NCBI RefSeq assembly: GCF_013744875.1
Contig: NZ_CP059399.1
Span: forward strand, 744,001 to 808,000
Source: Nocardia huaxiensis
GTDB lineage: Bacteria; Actinomycetota; Actinomycetes; Mycobacteriales; Mycobacteriaceae
DNA: 64,000 nucleotides
Reading direction: 5' to 3'
The notes beneath the pieces are model-generated. The model was not told where the DNA came from. It made no database searches and saw nothing but the letters and a program-made list of their open reading frames with translations. A program made the position numbers and the translations under genes. Positions 11,143 to 19,961 of the stretch are shown one piece after another (the first letter of the stretch is position 1; every line of letters starts with the position of its first letter).

Positions 11143-12210
11143 ATGGTTTCACCCTCCCGTAGCAGTACTTCCCGTCGACGGCGGGAGGACGCGGGAAAGT
11201 TCTTCACCGGCGTACTGCTTCTTCTCGGTCTGGTTGCCAGCATTTTCCTGGTCTTCAGCGACAACGTGCAAATGGTGCGCGTCGGCCTGGTGACCGCCCT
11301 CTGGGCCGCTGCCATCGGAGCCCTCGCCGCGACCCGTTTTCGCAGGGAATCGGCCATAGACAAGGCGAAAGTGGGTGACCTGCAGAAGGTCTACCAACTC
11401 CAGCTGGAACGCGAGGTTGCTGCCCGCCGCGAATACGAGCTCGGCGTGGAAGCCCGCATCCGCCGCGAAACCGGCGCCGACGCCGAGGAAATGGCGGCCC
11501 TGCGCGCCGAACTCACCGTGCTCCGCGAGAGCCTGCAGCGCCTTTTCGAGGGCGACCTGCCCTTCGACCGCCCGGCCCTGCGCGCGGATGCCGTTCGCGT
11601 CCAAGAACTCCCGGCCCGAGACGGCTCCGGCTCCGCGAATCCGGCGAACGATAACTGGCACAACGCGGACTCCGGCGAAGAGCCCTGGGACCCCTGGTCG
11701 GCTCCCCTCGGGGACGACATCCGCGGCCGCGTCACCCCTGTCTTCGACGCCGACCATCCCGAACCCCCCGTCTTCGCCACCCCCTACGACGATCCGGTCA
11801 CCGCCGAAACCTCCATCGTGGTCACCGAGATCGTCGAGAAAACCGAACGCGTCGAGGTTCGCCACGAATTCACCCAGCACCACCCGGAACCGGCCCCGCC
11901 GACCGTCGACGCCACACCGCCCGCACAGTCCCCCAACACCCGCCACACCGAACCCATCCACGGCCCCGAACCCCTCCAGCAGGTCCCATGGTTCGAGACC
12001 GAACACCCGGCCGGCAACACCCCCACCGATCCGTCGGTCCCCCGCAACGGCAATGGCGCGGGCCCTGCCGCGCCCGCCCCGGCGCCGGCCACACCCATGG
12101 GCACCGCCAGCTCCCGCCGTCGCCGCCGCGCCGACGAGGACAGCGAAAGCACCGGCCAGCTCTCCGTAGCCGAGATCATGGCCAACCTCCGCTCAGAGTC
12201 CGGCCGCTGA
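11143..12210 (+). CDS. DUF6779-type membrane protein with coiled coil and disordered tail
   Basis: A 355-residue protein equivalent in position to Rv3604c. After a basic N-terminus there are two membrane segments (residues ~20-40 and 47-65), then a Glu/Arg-rich stretch (~70-135) likely to form a coiled coil, then a long Pro/Asp/Glu-rich disordered tail ending SVAEIMANLRSESGR. The function is unknown; a scaffold role is a guess from the architecture. TACGCT at 11130-11135, 7 nt before the ATG and without a ribosome site, suggests a leaderless transcript, so this may begin a new transcription unit. Confidence 0.75.
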   Translation: MVSPSRSSTSRRRREDAGKFFTGVLLLLGLVASIFLVFSDNVQMVRVGLVTALWAAAIGALAATRFRRESAIDKAKVGDLQKVYQLQLEREVAARREYELGVEARIRRETGADAEEMAALRAELTVLRESLQRLFEGDLPFDRPALRADAVRVQELPARDGSGSANPANDNWHNADSGEEPWDPWSAPLGDDIRGRVTPVFDADHPEPPVFATPYDDPVTAETSIVVTEIVEKTERVEVRHEFTQHHPEPAPPTVDATPPAQSPNTRHTEPIHGPEPLQQVPWFETEHPAGNTPTDPSVPRNGNGAGPAAPAPAPATPMGTASSRRRRRADEDSESTGQLSVAEIMANLRSESGR

Positions 12211-12226
12211 TCGCGCCCAGCGACCT

Positions 12227-12290
12227 TCGGGGGTCCGGGGCGAAGCCCCGAAATCTCGAGGGGGTTCGGGGGCGAAGCCCCTGAGAGCCC
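12227..12290. repeat. GC-rich hairpin repeat, copy 1 (two units)
   Basis: Two units of a palindrome, each with the core GGGGC-GAA-GCCCC (12237-12249 and 12269-12281). The second unit lies in a 26-bp stretch (12260-12285) identical to 58945-58970. It lies in the 197-bp gap before the DUF2520 gene, where it could act as a transcription terminator or structured RNA. Confidence 0.7.
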
Positions 12291-12407
12291 CAACGAGAGT
12301 GGTTCATCCCACAGAGGATGGCCGCGTCGTATCGGGACGGATATTCTCGGGCGGTAACGTCCGGTACCCGCCATGCGGGACTGGAACGAAACTTCGAGAG
12401 GACAAGG

Positions 12408-13412
12408 GTGACCCCGGACATTGATGTCCGTGGAACCGACCCCGCGCCTGCACGACTGACGGTGGGAATCGTCTCGGCGGGACGCGTCGGATCCGCGGTG
12501 GGTGTGGCACTGGAGCGTGCCGGCCATGTCGTATTCGGCGTTTCCGCTATTTCGGATGCGTCGGTCCGGCGGGCCGAGACTAGGCTCCCGGATTCCCGGA
12601 TCCTGCCCGCCGAAGAGGTGGCCGCCCGCAGCGAGCTGCTGATCCTCGCGGTGCCGGACAGCGAATTGGCCGGTCTCATCTCGGGTTTGGCGGCCTCTGG
12701 CGCGGTGCGTCCGGGCACCATCGTGGCGCACACCTCGGGCGCGAACGGCGTCGGCATTCTCGCGCCGCTCACCGCGCTGGGCGCGCTGCCGCTGGCCATC
12801 CATCCGGCCATGACCTTCACCGGCCACGACGAGGATGTGGCGCGACTCGCCAACGCCTGCTTCGGGATCACCGCCGCCGACGAGATCGGCTACGCCATCG
12901 CCCAGTCGCTGGTGATCGAAATGGGCGGGGAGCCGGTCAAAGTCGCGGAGGAGAACCGCACCCTCTATCACGCGGCCCTCGCGCACGGCAGCAATCACCT
13001 GGTCACGCTCATCGTGGACGCCGTCGAAGCCCTGCGCGCCGCCCTCGCGGGACCGGGCCTGATGGGTCAGCAGGTGGTCGACGATCAGCCGAACGGCCTG
13101 GCCGAACGCATGCTGGCCCCGCTGGCCTCGGCCGCGCTGGACAATGCCCTGCGTCGTGGCCCGGCCGCGTTGACCGGTCCCGTCGCCCGCGGCGATGTGG
13201 AAGCCGTCGCCGCGCATCTGAACGCGCTCGAGGCCCTCGATCCCAAGCTGGCCGCCGGCTATCGCGCGCAGTCGCTGCGCAGCGCCGAGCGCGCGCGCAC
13301 CAATCCTGATCTGCTCGATCTTCTGGAAGGACCCCGGCCGAGCGGTCAGGCCTGGAGGCGGCAGCGCAGCGTAACCACGGAAGGCCCCGATCGGCCGGAG
13401 AAAGGACACTGA
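12408..13412 (+). CDS. Rossmann-like DUF2520 domain protein
   Basis: A 334-residue oxidoreductase-like protein, counterpart of Rv3603c, always found before panC. The N-terminal NAD(P)-binding fold shows [20 protein letters not shown]; the second domain ([12 protein letters not shown], then [20 protein letters not shown]) is DUF2520, distantly related to pyrroline-5-carboxylate reductase and ketopantoate reductase. Its position suggests a role near pantothenate synthesis, but the substrate is unknown. GTG 12408 follows GAGAGGA; the frame is open further upstream without similarity. The stop overlaps the panC start (TGATG). Confidence 0.85.
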   Translation: MTPDIDVRGTDPAPARLTVGIVSAGRVGSAVGVALERAGHVVFGVSAISDASVRRAETRLPDSRILPAEEVAARSELLILAVPDSELAGLISGLAASGAVRPGTIVAHTSGANGVGILAPLTALGALPLAIHPAMTFTGHDEDVARLANACFGITAADEIGYAIAQSLVIEMGGEPVKVAEENRTLYHAALAHGSNHLVTLIVDAVEALRAALAGPGLMGQQVVDDQPNGLAERMLAPLASAALDNALRRGPAALTGPVARGDVEAVAAHLNALEALDPKLAAGYRAQSLRSAERARTNPDLLDLLEGPRPSGQAWRRQRSVTTEGPDRPEKGH

Positions 13413-14335
13413 TGGACCCGAAACTTCGTGGCACCTACAAGCCCGGCGAGTTGACGGTGCTGCATGATCCGGCCGTGGTCACGCAGGTCGTGAACGCGCT
13501 GCGGTCCGTCGGCCGCAAGGTCGCGCTGGTGCCCACCATGGGTGCGCTGCATGAGGGTCACCTGGAGTTGGTGCGGCTGGCCAAGCGCACCAATCAGGTC
13601 GTCGTGGTGTCGATCTTCGTGAACCCCTTGCAGTTCGGCGCGAACGAGGACCTCGACAAGTACCCGCGCACCCTCGACGCCGATGTCGAACTGTTGCGCG
13701 GCGAGGGCGTCGAGCTGGTGTTCGCCCCGTCCGCCAATGACATGTACCCGGACGGCCCGCGCACCACGGTGCAGGCCGGTCCCTTCGGCGACATTCTCGA
13801 AGGCGCCCATCGCCCAGGGCATTTCGCGGGCGTGCTGACCGTGGTGGCGAAGCTGTTCAATATCTGCCGCCCGCACGAGGCGTTCTTCGGTGAGAAGGAC
13901 TACCAGCAGCTGGCCCTGATCCGGCAGATGGTGCGGGACCTGAACTTCGATCTGAAGATCCGTCCGGTCGCCACCGTCCGCGAGGAGGACGGTCTGGCCA
14001 AGTCCTCACGCAACCGCTTCCTCGATCCGGAGCAGCGTGAGCTGGCCGCCACCCTCTCGGCCGCGCTCATCGCGGGCCGCCACTCGCAGGGTCTGGGCGC
14101 GGAGGCTGTGCTCGCGACCGCGCGTGCGGTCCTCGACACGGCGCCCGAGATCGAACTGGATTATCTGGCCCTGCGGTCCGCCGATTTCGGTGAACCGACG
14201 ACCGGCAATGCCCGCCTGCTGGTCGCCGCGCGCGTCGGCAGCACCCGTCTCATCGACAACATGCCCGTCACGCTCGGAGTCCCGATCGACGGCCATCCCA
14301 CGACTCCCGATCAGCCTGCCCAGGCAACCCTCTAG
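13412..14335 (+). CDS. panC: Pantothenate synthetase
   Basis: ATP-dependent ligation of pantoate and beta-alanine. 307 residues, close to the usual length. Motifs are the HIGH-like [44 protein letters not shown] and the KMSKS-like [16 protein letters not shown]. The ATG overlaps the preceding stop by one base and has GGAGAAAGGA 5 nt before it. It is followed 13 bp later by panD, which supplies its beta-alanine substrate. Confidence 0.96.
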   Translation: MDPKLRGTYKPGELTVLHDPAVVTQVVNALRSVGRKVALVPTMGALHEGHLELVRLAKRTNQVVVVSIFVNPLQFGANEDLDKYPRTLDADVELLRGEGVELVFAPSANDMYPDGPRTTVQAGPFGDILEGAHRPGHFAGVLTVVAKLFNICRPHEAFFGEKDYQQLALIRQMVRDLNFDLKIRPVATVREEDGLAKSSRNRFLDPEQRELAATLSAALIAGRHSQGLGAEAVLATARAVLDTAPEIELDYLALRSADFGEPTTGNARLLVAARVGSTRLIDNMPVTLGVPIDGHPTTPDQPAQATL

Positions 14336-14348
14336 GAAGGCGCCCGCC

Positions 14349-14768
14349 ATGTTGCGCACCATGATGAAGTCGAAGATCCACCGCGCCACGGTGACTCACG
14401 CCGATCTGCACTATGTCGGTTCCGTCACCGTCGACCAGGACCTCCTGGACGCCGCCGATCTGCTCGAGGGCGAGCAGGTCTGCATTGTCGACATCACCAA
14501 CGGCGCTCGCCTCGAGACCTACATCATCGCCGGTGAGCGCGGCTCGGGTGTGATCGGAATCAACGGCGCCGCAGCGCATCTGGTGAATCCGGGTGATCTG
14601 GTGATCCTCATCGCCTACGGCATGCTGGACGAGGCGGAGCTGAAGGAGTACAGCCCGCGCGTGGTGTTCGTCGACGACCGCAACCGGCAGGTGGAGCTGG
14701 GCTCGGATCCGGCGCACGCGCCCGAGGGTTCCGATCTCGTCTCGCCGCGCACGCTCGCCTTCAACTGA
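14349..14768 (+). CDS. panD: Aspartate 1-decarboxylase proenzyme
   Basis: A pyruvoyl enzyme that makes beta-alanine from aspartate. 139 residues, the mycobacterial length. Self-cleavage at Gly24-Ser25 is predicted from the [11 protein letters not shown] motif, with the active-site region (Lys9 in [16 protein letters not shown]) and the [14 protein letters not shown] segment intact. A GGAAGG site is 8 nt upstream. It lies between panC and coaX, so one operon covers three steps from aspartate/pantoate to phosphopantothenate. Confidence 0.96.
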   Translation: MLRTMMKSKIHRATVTHADLHYVGSVTVDQDLLDAADLLEGEQVCIVDITNGARLETYIIAGERGSGVIGINGAAAHLVNPGDLVILIAYGMLDEAELKEYSPRVVFVDDRNRQVELGSDPAHAPEGSDLVSPRTLAFN

Positions 14769-14805
14769 GCCCTTCCGTCCGACCTTCGAGAACGGACCCA
14801 GCCAT

Positions 14806-15603
14806 ATGTTGCTGACCATCGACGTCCGCAACACCAGCATCGAACTAGGGCTGTTCACCGGCAGCGGTGACCACGCCAAGCTGGCGAAACAGTGGCGGAT
14901 GCACACCAATCCGCTGATGACCGCCGACGAGTTCGCCATGCAGGTGCGCGGTCTCGTCGGCGCCGACGCCGAGCAGGTGACGGGTGTGGCGGCGCTGTCC
15001 ACGGTGCCGCCGGTGTTGCGTGAACTGCGTGAGATGCTGTCCCGCTACTGGGGTCATGTCCCGAATGTGGTGGTGGAACCCGGTGTGCGCACCGGTATTC
15101 CGCTGCTGGTGGACAATCCGAAGGAGGTCGGTGCGGACCGCATCGTGAATTGCCTGGCCGCCTATCACCGTTTCAAGAATCCGTCGATCGTGGTGGATTT
15201 CGGCAGCGCCATCTGCGTGGATCTGGTGTCGGCCAAGGGCGAGTTCCTGGGCGGCATCATCGCGCCGGGCGTGGAGATCTCCATGGAGGCGCTGGTGGAG
15301 CGCACCGCCCTGCGCCGCGCCGAGCTGGCCCGCCCGCGCTCGGTGATCGGCAAGAACAGCATGGAGTGCATGCAGTCGGGGGCGATCTTCGGTTTCGCGG
15401 GTCTGGTGGACGGGCTGATCGACCGCATTCGCGACGAGTTCGACGCCTTCTCCGGTGAGGACGTGTCCGTGGTGGCGACGGGTGCTTCGGCGCCGTTGAT
15501 CGTGCCGGAGTCGGAGACCATCGACCATCACGAGCCGCATCTGACGCTGGATGGCCTGCGGCTGGTGTACGAGCGCAATCAACTGCGCAGCCGCGCCCGC
15601 TGA
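14806..15603 (+). CDS. coaX: Type III pantothenate kinase
   Basis: Phosphorylates pantothenate, the first step of coenzyme A synthesis. 265 residues. It has the ASKHA phosphate-binding [19 protein letters not shown], where Arg replaces the usual Gly of DVGNT as in the mycobacterial CoaX, and also [26 protein letters not shown] and [15 protein letters not shown]. No membrane or signal segments. It closes the pan operon; 37 bp separate it from panD. Confidence 0.93.
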   Translation: MLLTIDVRNTSIELGLFTGSGDHAKLAKQWRMHTNPLMTADEFAMQVRGLVGADAEQVTGVAALSTVPPVLRELREMLSRYWGHVPNVVVEPGVRTGIPLLVDNPKEVGADRIVNCLAAYHRFKNPSIVVDFGSAICVDLVSAKGEFLGGIIAPGVEISMEALVERTALRRAELARPRSVIGKNSMECMQSGAIFGFAGLVDGLIDRIRDEFDAFSGEDVSVVATGASAPLIVPESETIDHHEPHLTLDGLRLVYERNQLRSRAR

Positions 15604-15727
15604 AAATGATGGTGGCGGCCCGCAGGGCCTCGGTGGAGGGTGGTTGGTGGGCGACGGGTGGGCGGACCGCAAGGTTTGTGACCCAGTCGTCGCCGCGGGG
15701 CCCTATTGCTTCGCGGCGGCGCACTGT

Positions 15728-15733
15728 TAAACT
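15728..15733 (+). promoter_or_regulatory. -10 hexamer of a leaderless leader-peptide transcript
   Basis: TAAACT, a good actinobacterial TANNNT -10, ends 7 nt before the GTG at 15741. This spacing places transcription initiation at the GTG. No other strong hexamer lies between here and the cysteine dioxygenase start at 15851. Confidence 0.6.
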
Positions 15734-15740
15734 CGCGCTC

Positions 15741-15782
15741 GTGTATTTCCGCATGAGCACCCAGGAGTGTTGTCGAGGCTGA
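15741..15782 (+). CDS. Candidate cysteine leader peptide (13 codons)
   Basis: A short frame beginning with GTG at the predicted transcription start and ending with TGA at 15780-15782. It encodes VYFRMSTQECCRG, with tandem Cys codons TGT-TGT at 15768-15773. An in-frame ATG at 15753 is a second possible start. Leaderless Cys-rich short frames upstream of sulfur genes are known attenuators in mycobacteria; here the downstream genes are a cysteine dioxygenase and a rhodanese. Translation has not been shown, so this is a strong candidate rather than a proven gene. Confidence 0.6.
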   Translation: MYFRMSTQECCRG

Positions 15783-15822
15783 TTCGCCTCGACGGTCGTC
15801 GAGGCTTCGTATAGCCCCCGAC
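15772..15822 (+). promoter_or_regulatory. Attenuator-like alternating stem segments
   Basis: Segment 1 GTCGAGGC (15772-15779) lies over the last codons of the leader peptide. Segment 2 GCCTCGAC (15786-15793) pairs perfectly with segment 1 or with segment 3 GTCGAGGC (15798-15805). Segment 3 can instead pair with segment 4 (AGCC at 15813-15816 and CGAC at 15819-15822). The stop codon lies in the 1:2 loop. Also, CCAGGA (15761-15766) in the leader is complementary to TCCTGG (15835-15840), which overlaps the Shine-Dalgarno of the next gene. No U-tract follows, so translational control or non-canonical termination is more likely than a classical terminator. Confidence 0.6.
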
Positions 15823-15850
15823 CACATACACAATTCCTGGAGTTTCGCTC

Positions 15851-16471
15851 ATGCGTTCCTCTTTATTCTCCCTATCTGTCGATGACACCGCCCGTACTCC
15901 GGGTACCTCGCGCCTGCTGCCCGAGGTGACCGAGCGGGCCACCGCCTCCGCTCTCCCCACCCGGCTGCGTCCCGCCGACCTGCTGCGTCTCACCGACGAG
16001 GGCGCCGAGGACGTGCTGGCCGGCCGCTACGATCACCTGCTCCCCGAGGACGGGCTGTGGCCCACCGAAAAGCGCTGGGCCGTAAGGCTTGTCGCCGACG
16101 ACGAGGTGGACGTGTGGCTCATCTCCTGGGTGCCGGAGAAGGCCACCGAACTGCACGATCACGCGGGCTCGCTGGGCGCGCTGACCGTTCTCTCCGGGGC
16201 GCTCAACGAATTCCGCTGGAACGGCACCGAATTGCGCCGCCGCACGCTGGCCGCCGGTGACCAGGCTTCTTTCCCGCTCGGCTGGGTGCACGACGTGGTG
16301 CGCGCGCCCGCCGAGGAGGCGGGCATTGTCGGCCCCCTCGATCCCACTCTGAGCGTGCACGCCTATTCCCCGCCGCTGACGGCCATGTCCTATTACGAGG
16401 TCACCGGCCACGGCACCCTGCGGCGCACCCGTTCCGTCCTGACCGATCAGCCCGAAGGCGAACTCCAATGA
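15851..16471 (+). CDS. Cysteine dioxygenase family protein (cupin)
   Basis: A 206-residue cupin of the type I cysteine dioxygenase family, expected to oxidise cysteine to cysteine sulfinate using non-haem iron. The iron ligands are likely His102 and His104 in ATELHDHAGSLGA and His147 in PLGWVHDVVRAP. The start ATG has CTGGAG 8 nt upstream. It overlaps the following rhodanese gene by 4 nt (ATGA), so the two are co-translated. A cysteine-codon leader with alternative hairpins precedes it, suggesting control by cysteine supply. The actual thiol substrate is inferred. Confidence 0.85.
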   Translation: MRSSLFSLSVDDTARTPGTSRLLPEVTERATASALPTRLRPADLLRLTDEGAEDVLAGRYDHLLPEDGLWPTEKRWAVRLVADDEVDVWLISWVPEKATELHDHAGSLGALTVLSGALNEFRWNGTELRRRTLAAGDQASFPLGWVHDVVRAPAEEAGIVGPLDPTLSVHAYSPPLTAMSYYEVTGHGTLRRTRSVLTDQPEGELQ

Positions 16472-16899
16472 CGCACATGACGATCGACGGCATGCTCACC
16501 CAGGCGCGGGCGGCGCTGCGCCGGCTGCTGCCGGTGGAATTGCCGCAGGCCATCGCCCGGGGCGCGATTCTGGTCGATATTCGGCCGCAGGCGCAGCGCC
16601 AGCGCGAGGGCACCATTCCGGGCGCCCTGGTGATCGAGCGAAATGTCCTGGAATGGCGGTTGGATCCGTCCTCCTCGGCGCGTTTGGCGCTGGCCGCCGA
16701 CCATGATGTGGAATGGATCATCGTCTGCTCCGAGGGTTACACCTCGAGCCTTGCAGCGGCCTCTTTGCAGCAGCTGGGCCTGCGTCGCGCCACCGATCTG
16801 ATCGGCGGTTACCACGCATTGAAAGCGGCCGGTTTGTTGACCGTCGCGGCCGCCGCACCGCACTTTCAGCGTGAAGTAGCCACACTCGCCTGGGTGTGA
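16468..16899 (+). CDS. Rhodanese-like domain protein
   Basis: A 143-residue single-domain sulfurtransferase-like protein. It has VDIRPQAQRQREGTIPGAL and the active-site loop beginning at Cys87 in WIIVCSEGYTSSLAA. The loop reads CSEGYTS, without the Arg that ends the classical CxxxxR loop, so its substrate or activity may differ from thiosulfate sulfurtransferase. The family's GGYHALKAAGL ending is intact. Co-translated with the cysteine dioxygenase, it probably handles sulfur released in cysteine breakdown. Confidence 0.85.
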   Translation: MTHMTIDGMLTQARAALRRLLPVELPQAIARGAILVDIRPQAQRQREGTIPGALVIERNVLEWRLDPSSSARLALAADHDVEWIIVCSEGYTSSLAAASLQQLGLRRATDLIGGYHALKAAGLLTVAAAAPHFQREVATLAWV

Positions 16900-16968
16900 G
16901 AGGCTCCCCGGGAGTTGGGGTAGGGCGGCGGAAAAAAGAGTTTCCGACGCCCAGTAGGCTAGAACCCC

Positions 16969-18531
16969 GTGAGCACCCCCAACCCCACTTCTACCGGTAG
17001 CAACAAGGCATCTGCTGGGCAAACGCGCGCCGCGAACCCCGTCGAGCAGGATGTCCCGGAGCAGATGCGGATTCGCCGGGAGAAGCGGGAGCGGTTGCTG
17101 GCGGAGGGCCGCGAGGCCTATCCGGTGGTGGTGCCGCGGACCCATACTCTCGCCGAAATTCGCGCGCAGTTCCCGGATCTGGAACCGGGAACCGAGACGG
17201 GCGTACAGGTCGGTGTGGCCGGCCGCGTCATTTTCATGCGCAATACCGGCAAGCTGTGCTTCGCCACGCTGCAGGAGGGCGACGGCACCAAGTTGCAGGC
17301 GATGATCAGCCTCAACGGTGTCGGCGAGGAATCCCTGGCGGCCTGGAAGGCCGATGTGGACCTCGGTGACTTCGTTTTCGTGCACGGCGCGGTGATCGCC
17401 TCCCGCACGGGTGAATTGAGCGTCATGGCCGATTCCTGGTCCATGGCGGCCAAGTCGCTGCGTCCGCTCCCGGTCGCGCACAAGGAGATGAGCGAGGAGT
17501 CCCGCGTCCGCCAGCGCTATGTCGATCTGGTGGTGAACGAGGACGCCCGCACCATGGCCCGCACCCGCGTGAAGGTCATGCGCGCGCTGCGAAATGCCTT
17601 GGAGCGCAGGGACTTCCTGGAGATCGAGACGCCCATGCTGCAGACCCTGCACGGTGGCGCCGCGGCTCGGCCGTTCGTGACGCACTCCAATGCCCTGGAC
17701 ATGGATCTGTACCTGCGCATCGCGCCGGAGCTGTTCCTCAAGCGCGCGGTGGTCGGCGGTATCGACAAGGTCTTCGAGATCAACCGGAACTTCCGCAACG
17801 AGGGCGCGGACTCCACGCATTCCCCGGAGTTCGCAATGCTGGAAACCTACGAGGCGTACGGAACCTACGACGATTCCGCGAAGATGATCCGGGAATTGAT
17901 CCAGGAAGTCGCGCAGGAGGTGTACGGCACTCAGGTCGTCACCCTCGCGGATGGCACCGAATACGATCTGTCCGGTGAGTGGGCGACGGTCGAGATGTAC
18001 CCGTCGCTGTCGGAGTCGATCGGTGTGGAGGTCACTCCGGAAACGACCGTCCCGGAATTGCTGGCACTCGCCGAACGAGTCGGTCTGGAAATTCCGCAGG
18101 ACAAGGGCTACGGCCACGGCAAACTCGTGGAAGAACTTTGGGAACACGTGTACGGCGACAAGCTGTACGCACCGACTTTCGTCCGCGACTTCCCGGTTGA
18201 GACATCGCCGCTCACGCGCCAGCATCGGAGCAAGCCCGGGGTTACCGAGAAGTGGGACCTCTACGTGCGCGGCTTCGAACTGGCCACGGGCTATTCGGAA
18301 CTCGTCGATCCGGTCATCCAGCGCGAACGGTTTGTGGATCAGGCGCGTTTGGCCGCTGCCGGTGATGACGAAGCCATGCGCCTGGACGAGGACTTCCTTG
18401 CCGCGATGGAGCACGGTATGCCGCCGACGACCGGAACCGGTATGGGTATGGATCGTTTGCTGATGGCCCTGACTGGCCACGGAATCCGGGAAACGATACT
18501 CTTTCCAATTGTGCGTCCATCGGCTCGTTGA
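16969..18531 (+). CDS. lysS: Lysyl-tRNA synthetase (class II)
   Basis: Charges tRNA-Lys. 520 residues. The N-terminal anticodon-binding OB fold ([20 protein letters not shown]) precedes the class II core with motif 2 [20 protein letters not shown] and motif 3 [14 protein letters not shown]. The GTG start at 16969 is preceded at 8 nt by TAGGCT (16955-16960) and no ribosome site, so the message is probably leaderless. The first ~25 residues are a poorly conserved Thr/Ser-rich extension. No MprF-like membrane domain is fused, so this is the housekeeping enzyme. Confidence 0.97.
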   Translation: MSTPNPTSTGSNKASAGQTRAANPVEQDVPEQMRIRREKRERLLAEGREAYPVVVPRTHTLAEIRAQFPDLEPGTETGVQVGVAGRVIFMRNTGKLCFATLQEGDGTKLQAMISLNGVGEESLAAWKADVDLGDFVFVHGAVIASRTGELSVMADSWSMAAKSLRPLPVAHKEMSEESRVRQRYVDLVVNEDARTMARTRVKVMRALRNALERRDFLEIETPMLQTLHGGAAARPFVTHSNALDMDLYLRIAPELFLKRAVVGGIDKVFEINRNFRNEGADSTHSPEFAMLETYEAYGTYDDSAKMIRELIQEVAQEVYGTQVVTLADGTEYDLSGEWATVEMYPSLSESIGVEVTPETTVPELLALAERVGLEIPQDKGYGHGKLVEELWEHVYGDKLYAPTFVRDFPVETSPLTRQHRSKPGVTEKWDLYVRGFELATGYSELVDPVIQRERFVDQARLAAAGDDEAMRLDEDFLAAMEHGMPPTTGTGMGMDRLLMALTGHGIRETILFPIVRPSAR

Positions 18532-18648
18532 GTTCGCTGGATTGCATTGCCGATCCCCGTTCTGGGACTATCGGAATTCGCGGTATTCTGGCGTCGGGTA
18601 ATCGGCCTGACTATGCGGGTCGCACGATTTCGAGAGGACGTTCATCTC

Positions 18649-19011
18649 ATGGCAAAGAAGGTCACCGTTAGCTTGATCGACGATGTCGACGGTGAGTCCA
18701 TCGCGGACGAGACCATCGAGTTCGCTATCGATGGCGTCTCGTACGAGATCGACTTGTCGACCGAGAATGCGGCCAGGCTGCGGGACGGGCTGGAGCCCTG
18801 GGTTTCCAACGCGCGCCGGGTGAGTGGTCGCCGGCGCACCAAGACGGCTCCGGCCGGGACGGCCGGGCCGAAGAGCCGGGTCTCCATCGATCGCGAACAA
18901 AGTGCGGCGATTCGTGAATGGGCTCGCCGTAATGGACACAAGGTGTCGGCTCGTGGGCGCATCTCGGCAGATATCACCGAGGCTTACAACAAGGCTGCGG
19001 CGAAGAACTAG
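18649..19011 (+). CDS. lsr2: Nucleoid-associated protein Lsr2
   Basis: An H-NS-like protein that bridges DNA and silences AT-rich genes. 120 residues. The N-terminal dimerisation domain begins [16 protein letters not shown]; the C-terminal DNA-binding domain ([20 protein letters not shown] followed by DITEAYNKA) has the AT-hook-like RGR. The ATG at 18649 follows GAGAGGA at 10 nt; an open frame further upstream lacks similarity. It sits between lysS and clpC1 as in M. tuberculosis. Confidence 0.97.
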   Translation: MAKKVTVSLIDDVDGESIADETIEFAIDGVSYEIDLSTENAARLRDGLEPWVSNARRVSGRRRTKTAPAGTAGPKSRVSIDREQSAAIREWARRNGHKVSARGRISADITEAYNKAAAKN

Positions 19012-19023
19012 TTGCTCTTTGCG

Positions 19024-19062
19024 ACTGCCGCTCGGGTGTTTCGTGCGAACCCGGGCGGCAGT
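19024..19062 (+). terminator. Terminator of lsr2
   Basis: A 14-bp stem (arms ACTGCCGCTCGGGT and ACCCGGGCGGCAGT, with one G-T wobble) and an 11-nt loop, 12 bp after the lsr2 stop, followed by a T-rich stretch. Confidence 0.75.
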
Positions 19063-19071
19063 GGTTTATTC

Positions 19072-19086
19072 ATACGCTTTGCGTAT
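19072..19086. promoter_or_regulatory. AT-rich inverted repeat before the FHA gene
   Basis: ATACGC-TTT-GCGTAT, perfect 6-bp arms with a 3-nt spacer, in the 199-bp gap between lsr2 and the FHA gene. It is overlapped by a possible TATAAC -10 at 19083-19088. A repressor site is possible but unproven. Confidence 0.35.
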
Positions 19087-19210
19087 AACTGTCATGGGTA
19101 TGCACTGCCCATCTGTAAGGTGCGATCTTGCTCGTGCCCGAACTGCCAGGCACCATTGAAACTGTGCGAACGATGTCACTGGCTGGGTTGAGAGAAGAGG
19201 TATCGGCGCA

Positions 19211-19834
19211 GTGACCGCTTTCCACGGATCGTTCTTGCGAGTCAAAGACCACGAGGGGCGTCAGCACGAGCTGATGCTGACCCCTGACCAGCAGCGCATC
19301 ACCATCGGCCGTTCCCCGCAGGCCGATCTGTCGCTGTTCTGGGACGTCGAGGTGTCCCGGCTGCACGCGACCGCCGAATACCTGGGCGCGCACTGGACCA
19401 TCGTCGACGACGGGCTTTCCCGCAACGGCACTTTCGTCAACGGGGATCGCCTGGTCGGCCGCCATCGGCTGCAACCGGGCGACGTGATCCGCATGGGCAC
19501 CTCGCGGGTCACCTTCCACGACTTCTCCGGCGCCGCAGGCGATATCACGCAGACCTCCACCGGCGGCCTGCCCACGCTGCGCTCGCTCACCGAAACCCAG
19601 CGCTCGGTGCTGGTGGCGCTGTGCCGCCCGCTGCGCGGCAATGACGGTTTCGCCTCCCCGGCCTCCAATCAGCAGATCGCGGCGGAGTTGTTCCTGAGCG
19701 TGGATGCCATCAAGACGCATCTGCGCGCCCTGTTCGCCAAGTTCGGTGTGGAGGATCTGCCGCAGAACCAGAAGCGGGTGCGGCTGGCGAACCTGGCCAT
19801 GCAGTCCGGCGTCATCTCCGAACGCGACCTCTGA
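19211..19834 (+). CDS. FHA domain protein with C-terminal winged-helix-like domain
   Basis: A 207-residue protein. The N-terminal FHA domain (residues ~25-105) shows ITIGRSPQADLSLFWDVEVS, RLHATAEY and the phosphothreonine-binding LSRNGTFVNGDRL. The C-terminal ~85 residues (LTETQRSVLVALCRPLRG, NQQIAAELFLSVDAIKTHLR) resemble a LuxR/OmpR-type helix-turn-helix. This suggests a transcription factor that reads Ser/Thr kinase phosphorylation. GTG start at 19211; the ribosome site is weak (GAAGAGG 18 nt upstream). It is not found next to lsr2 in M. tuberculosis as far as I recall. Confidence 0.8.
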   Translation: MTAFHGSFLRVKDHEGRQHELMLTPDQQRITIGRSPQADLSLFWDVEVSRLHATAEYLGAHWTIVDDGLSRNGTFVNGDRLVGRHRLQPGDVIRMGTSRVTFHDFSGAAGDITQTSTGGLPTLRSLTETQRSVLVALCRPLRGNDGFASPASNQQIAAELFLSVDAIKTHLRALFAKFGVEDLPQNQKRVRLANLAMQSGVISERDL

Positions 19835-19961
19835 ATCCCTGACCTGGACGCTCGCTGATGCGCTCGAGCGTTTCAGCGATGTTGTGCTGCGCTCCCGGGC
19901 GGTTGACTGTAAACAGTTGATCCCCCGAGGTTTTCGGGAGCAAGTCAGTCAGGAGATAGAG

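Noticed and set aside
15727..15993. Leftward small gene opposite the cysteine leader
   Set aside because: It overlaps the leader, promoter and start of the cysteine dioxygenase gene, and its translation has no recognisable features.
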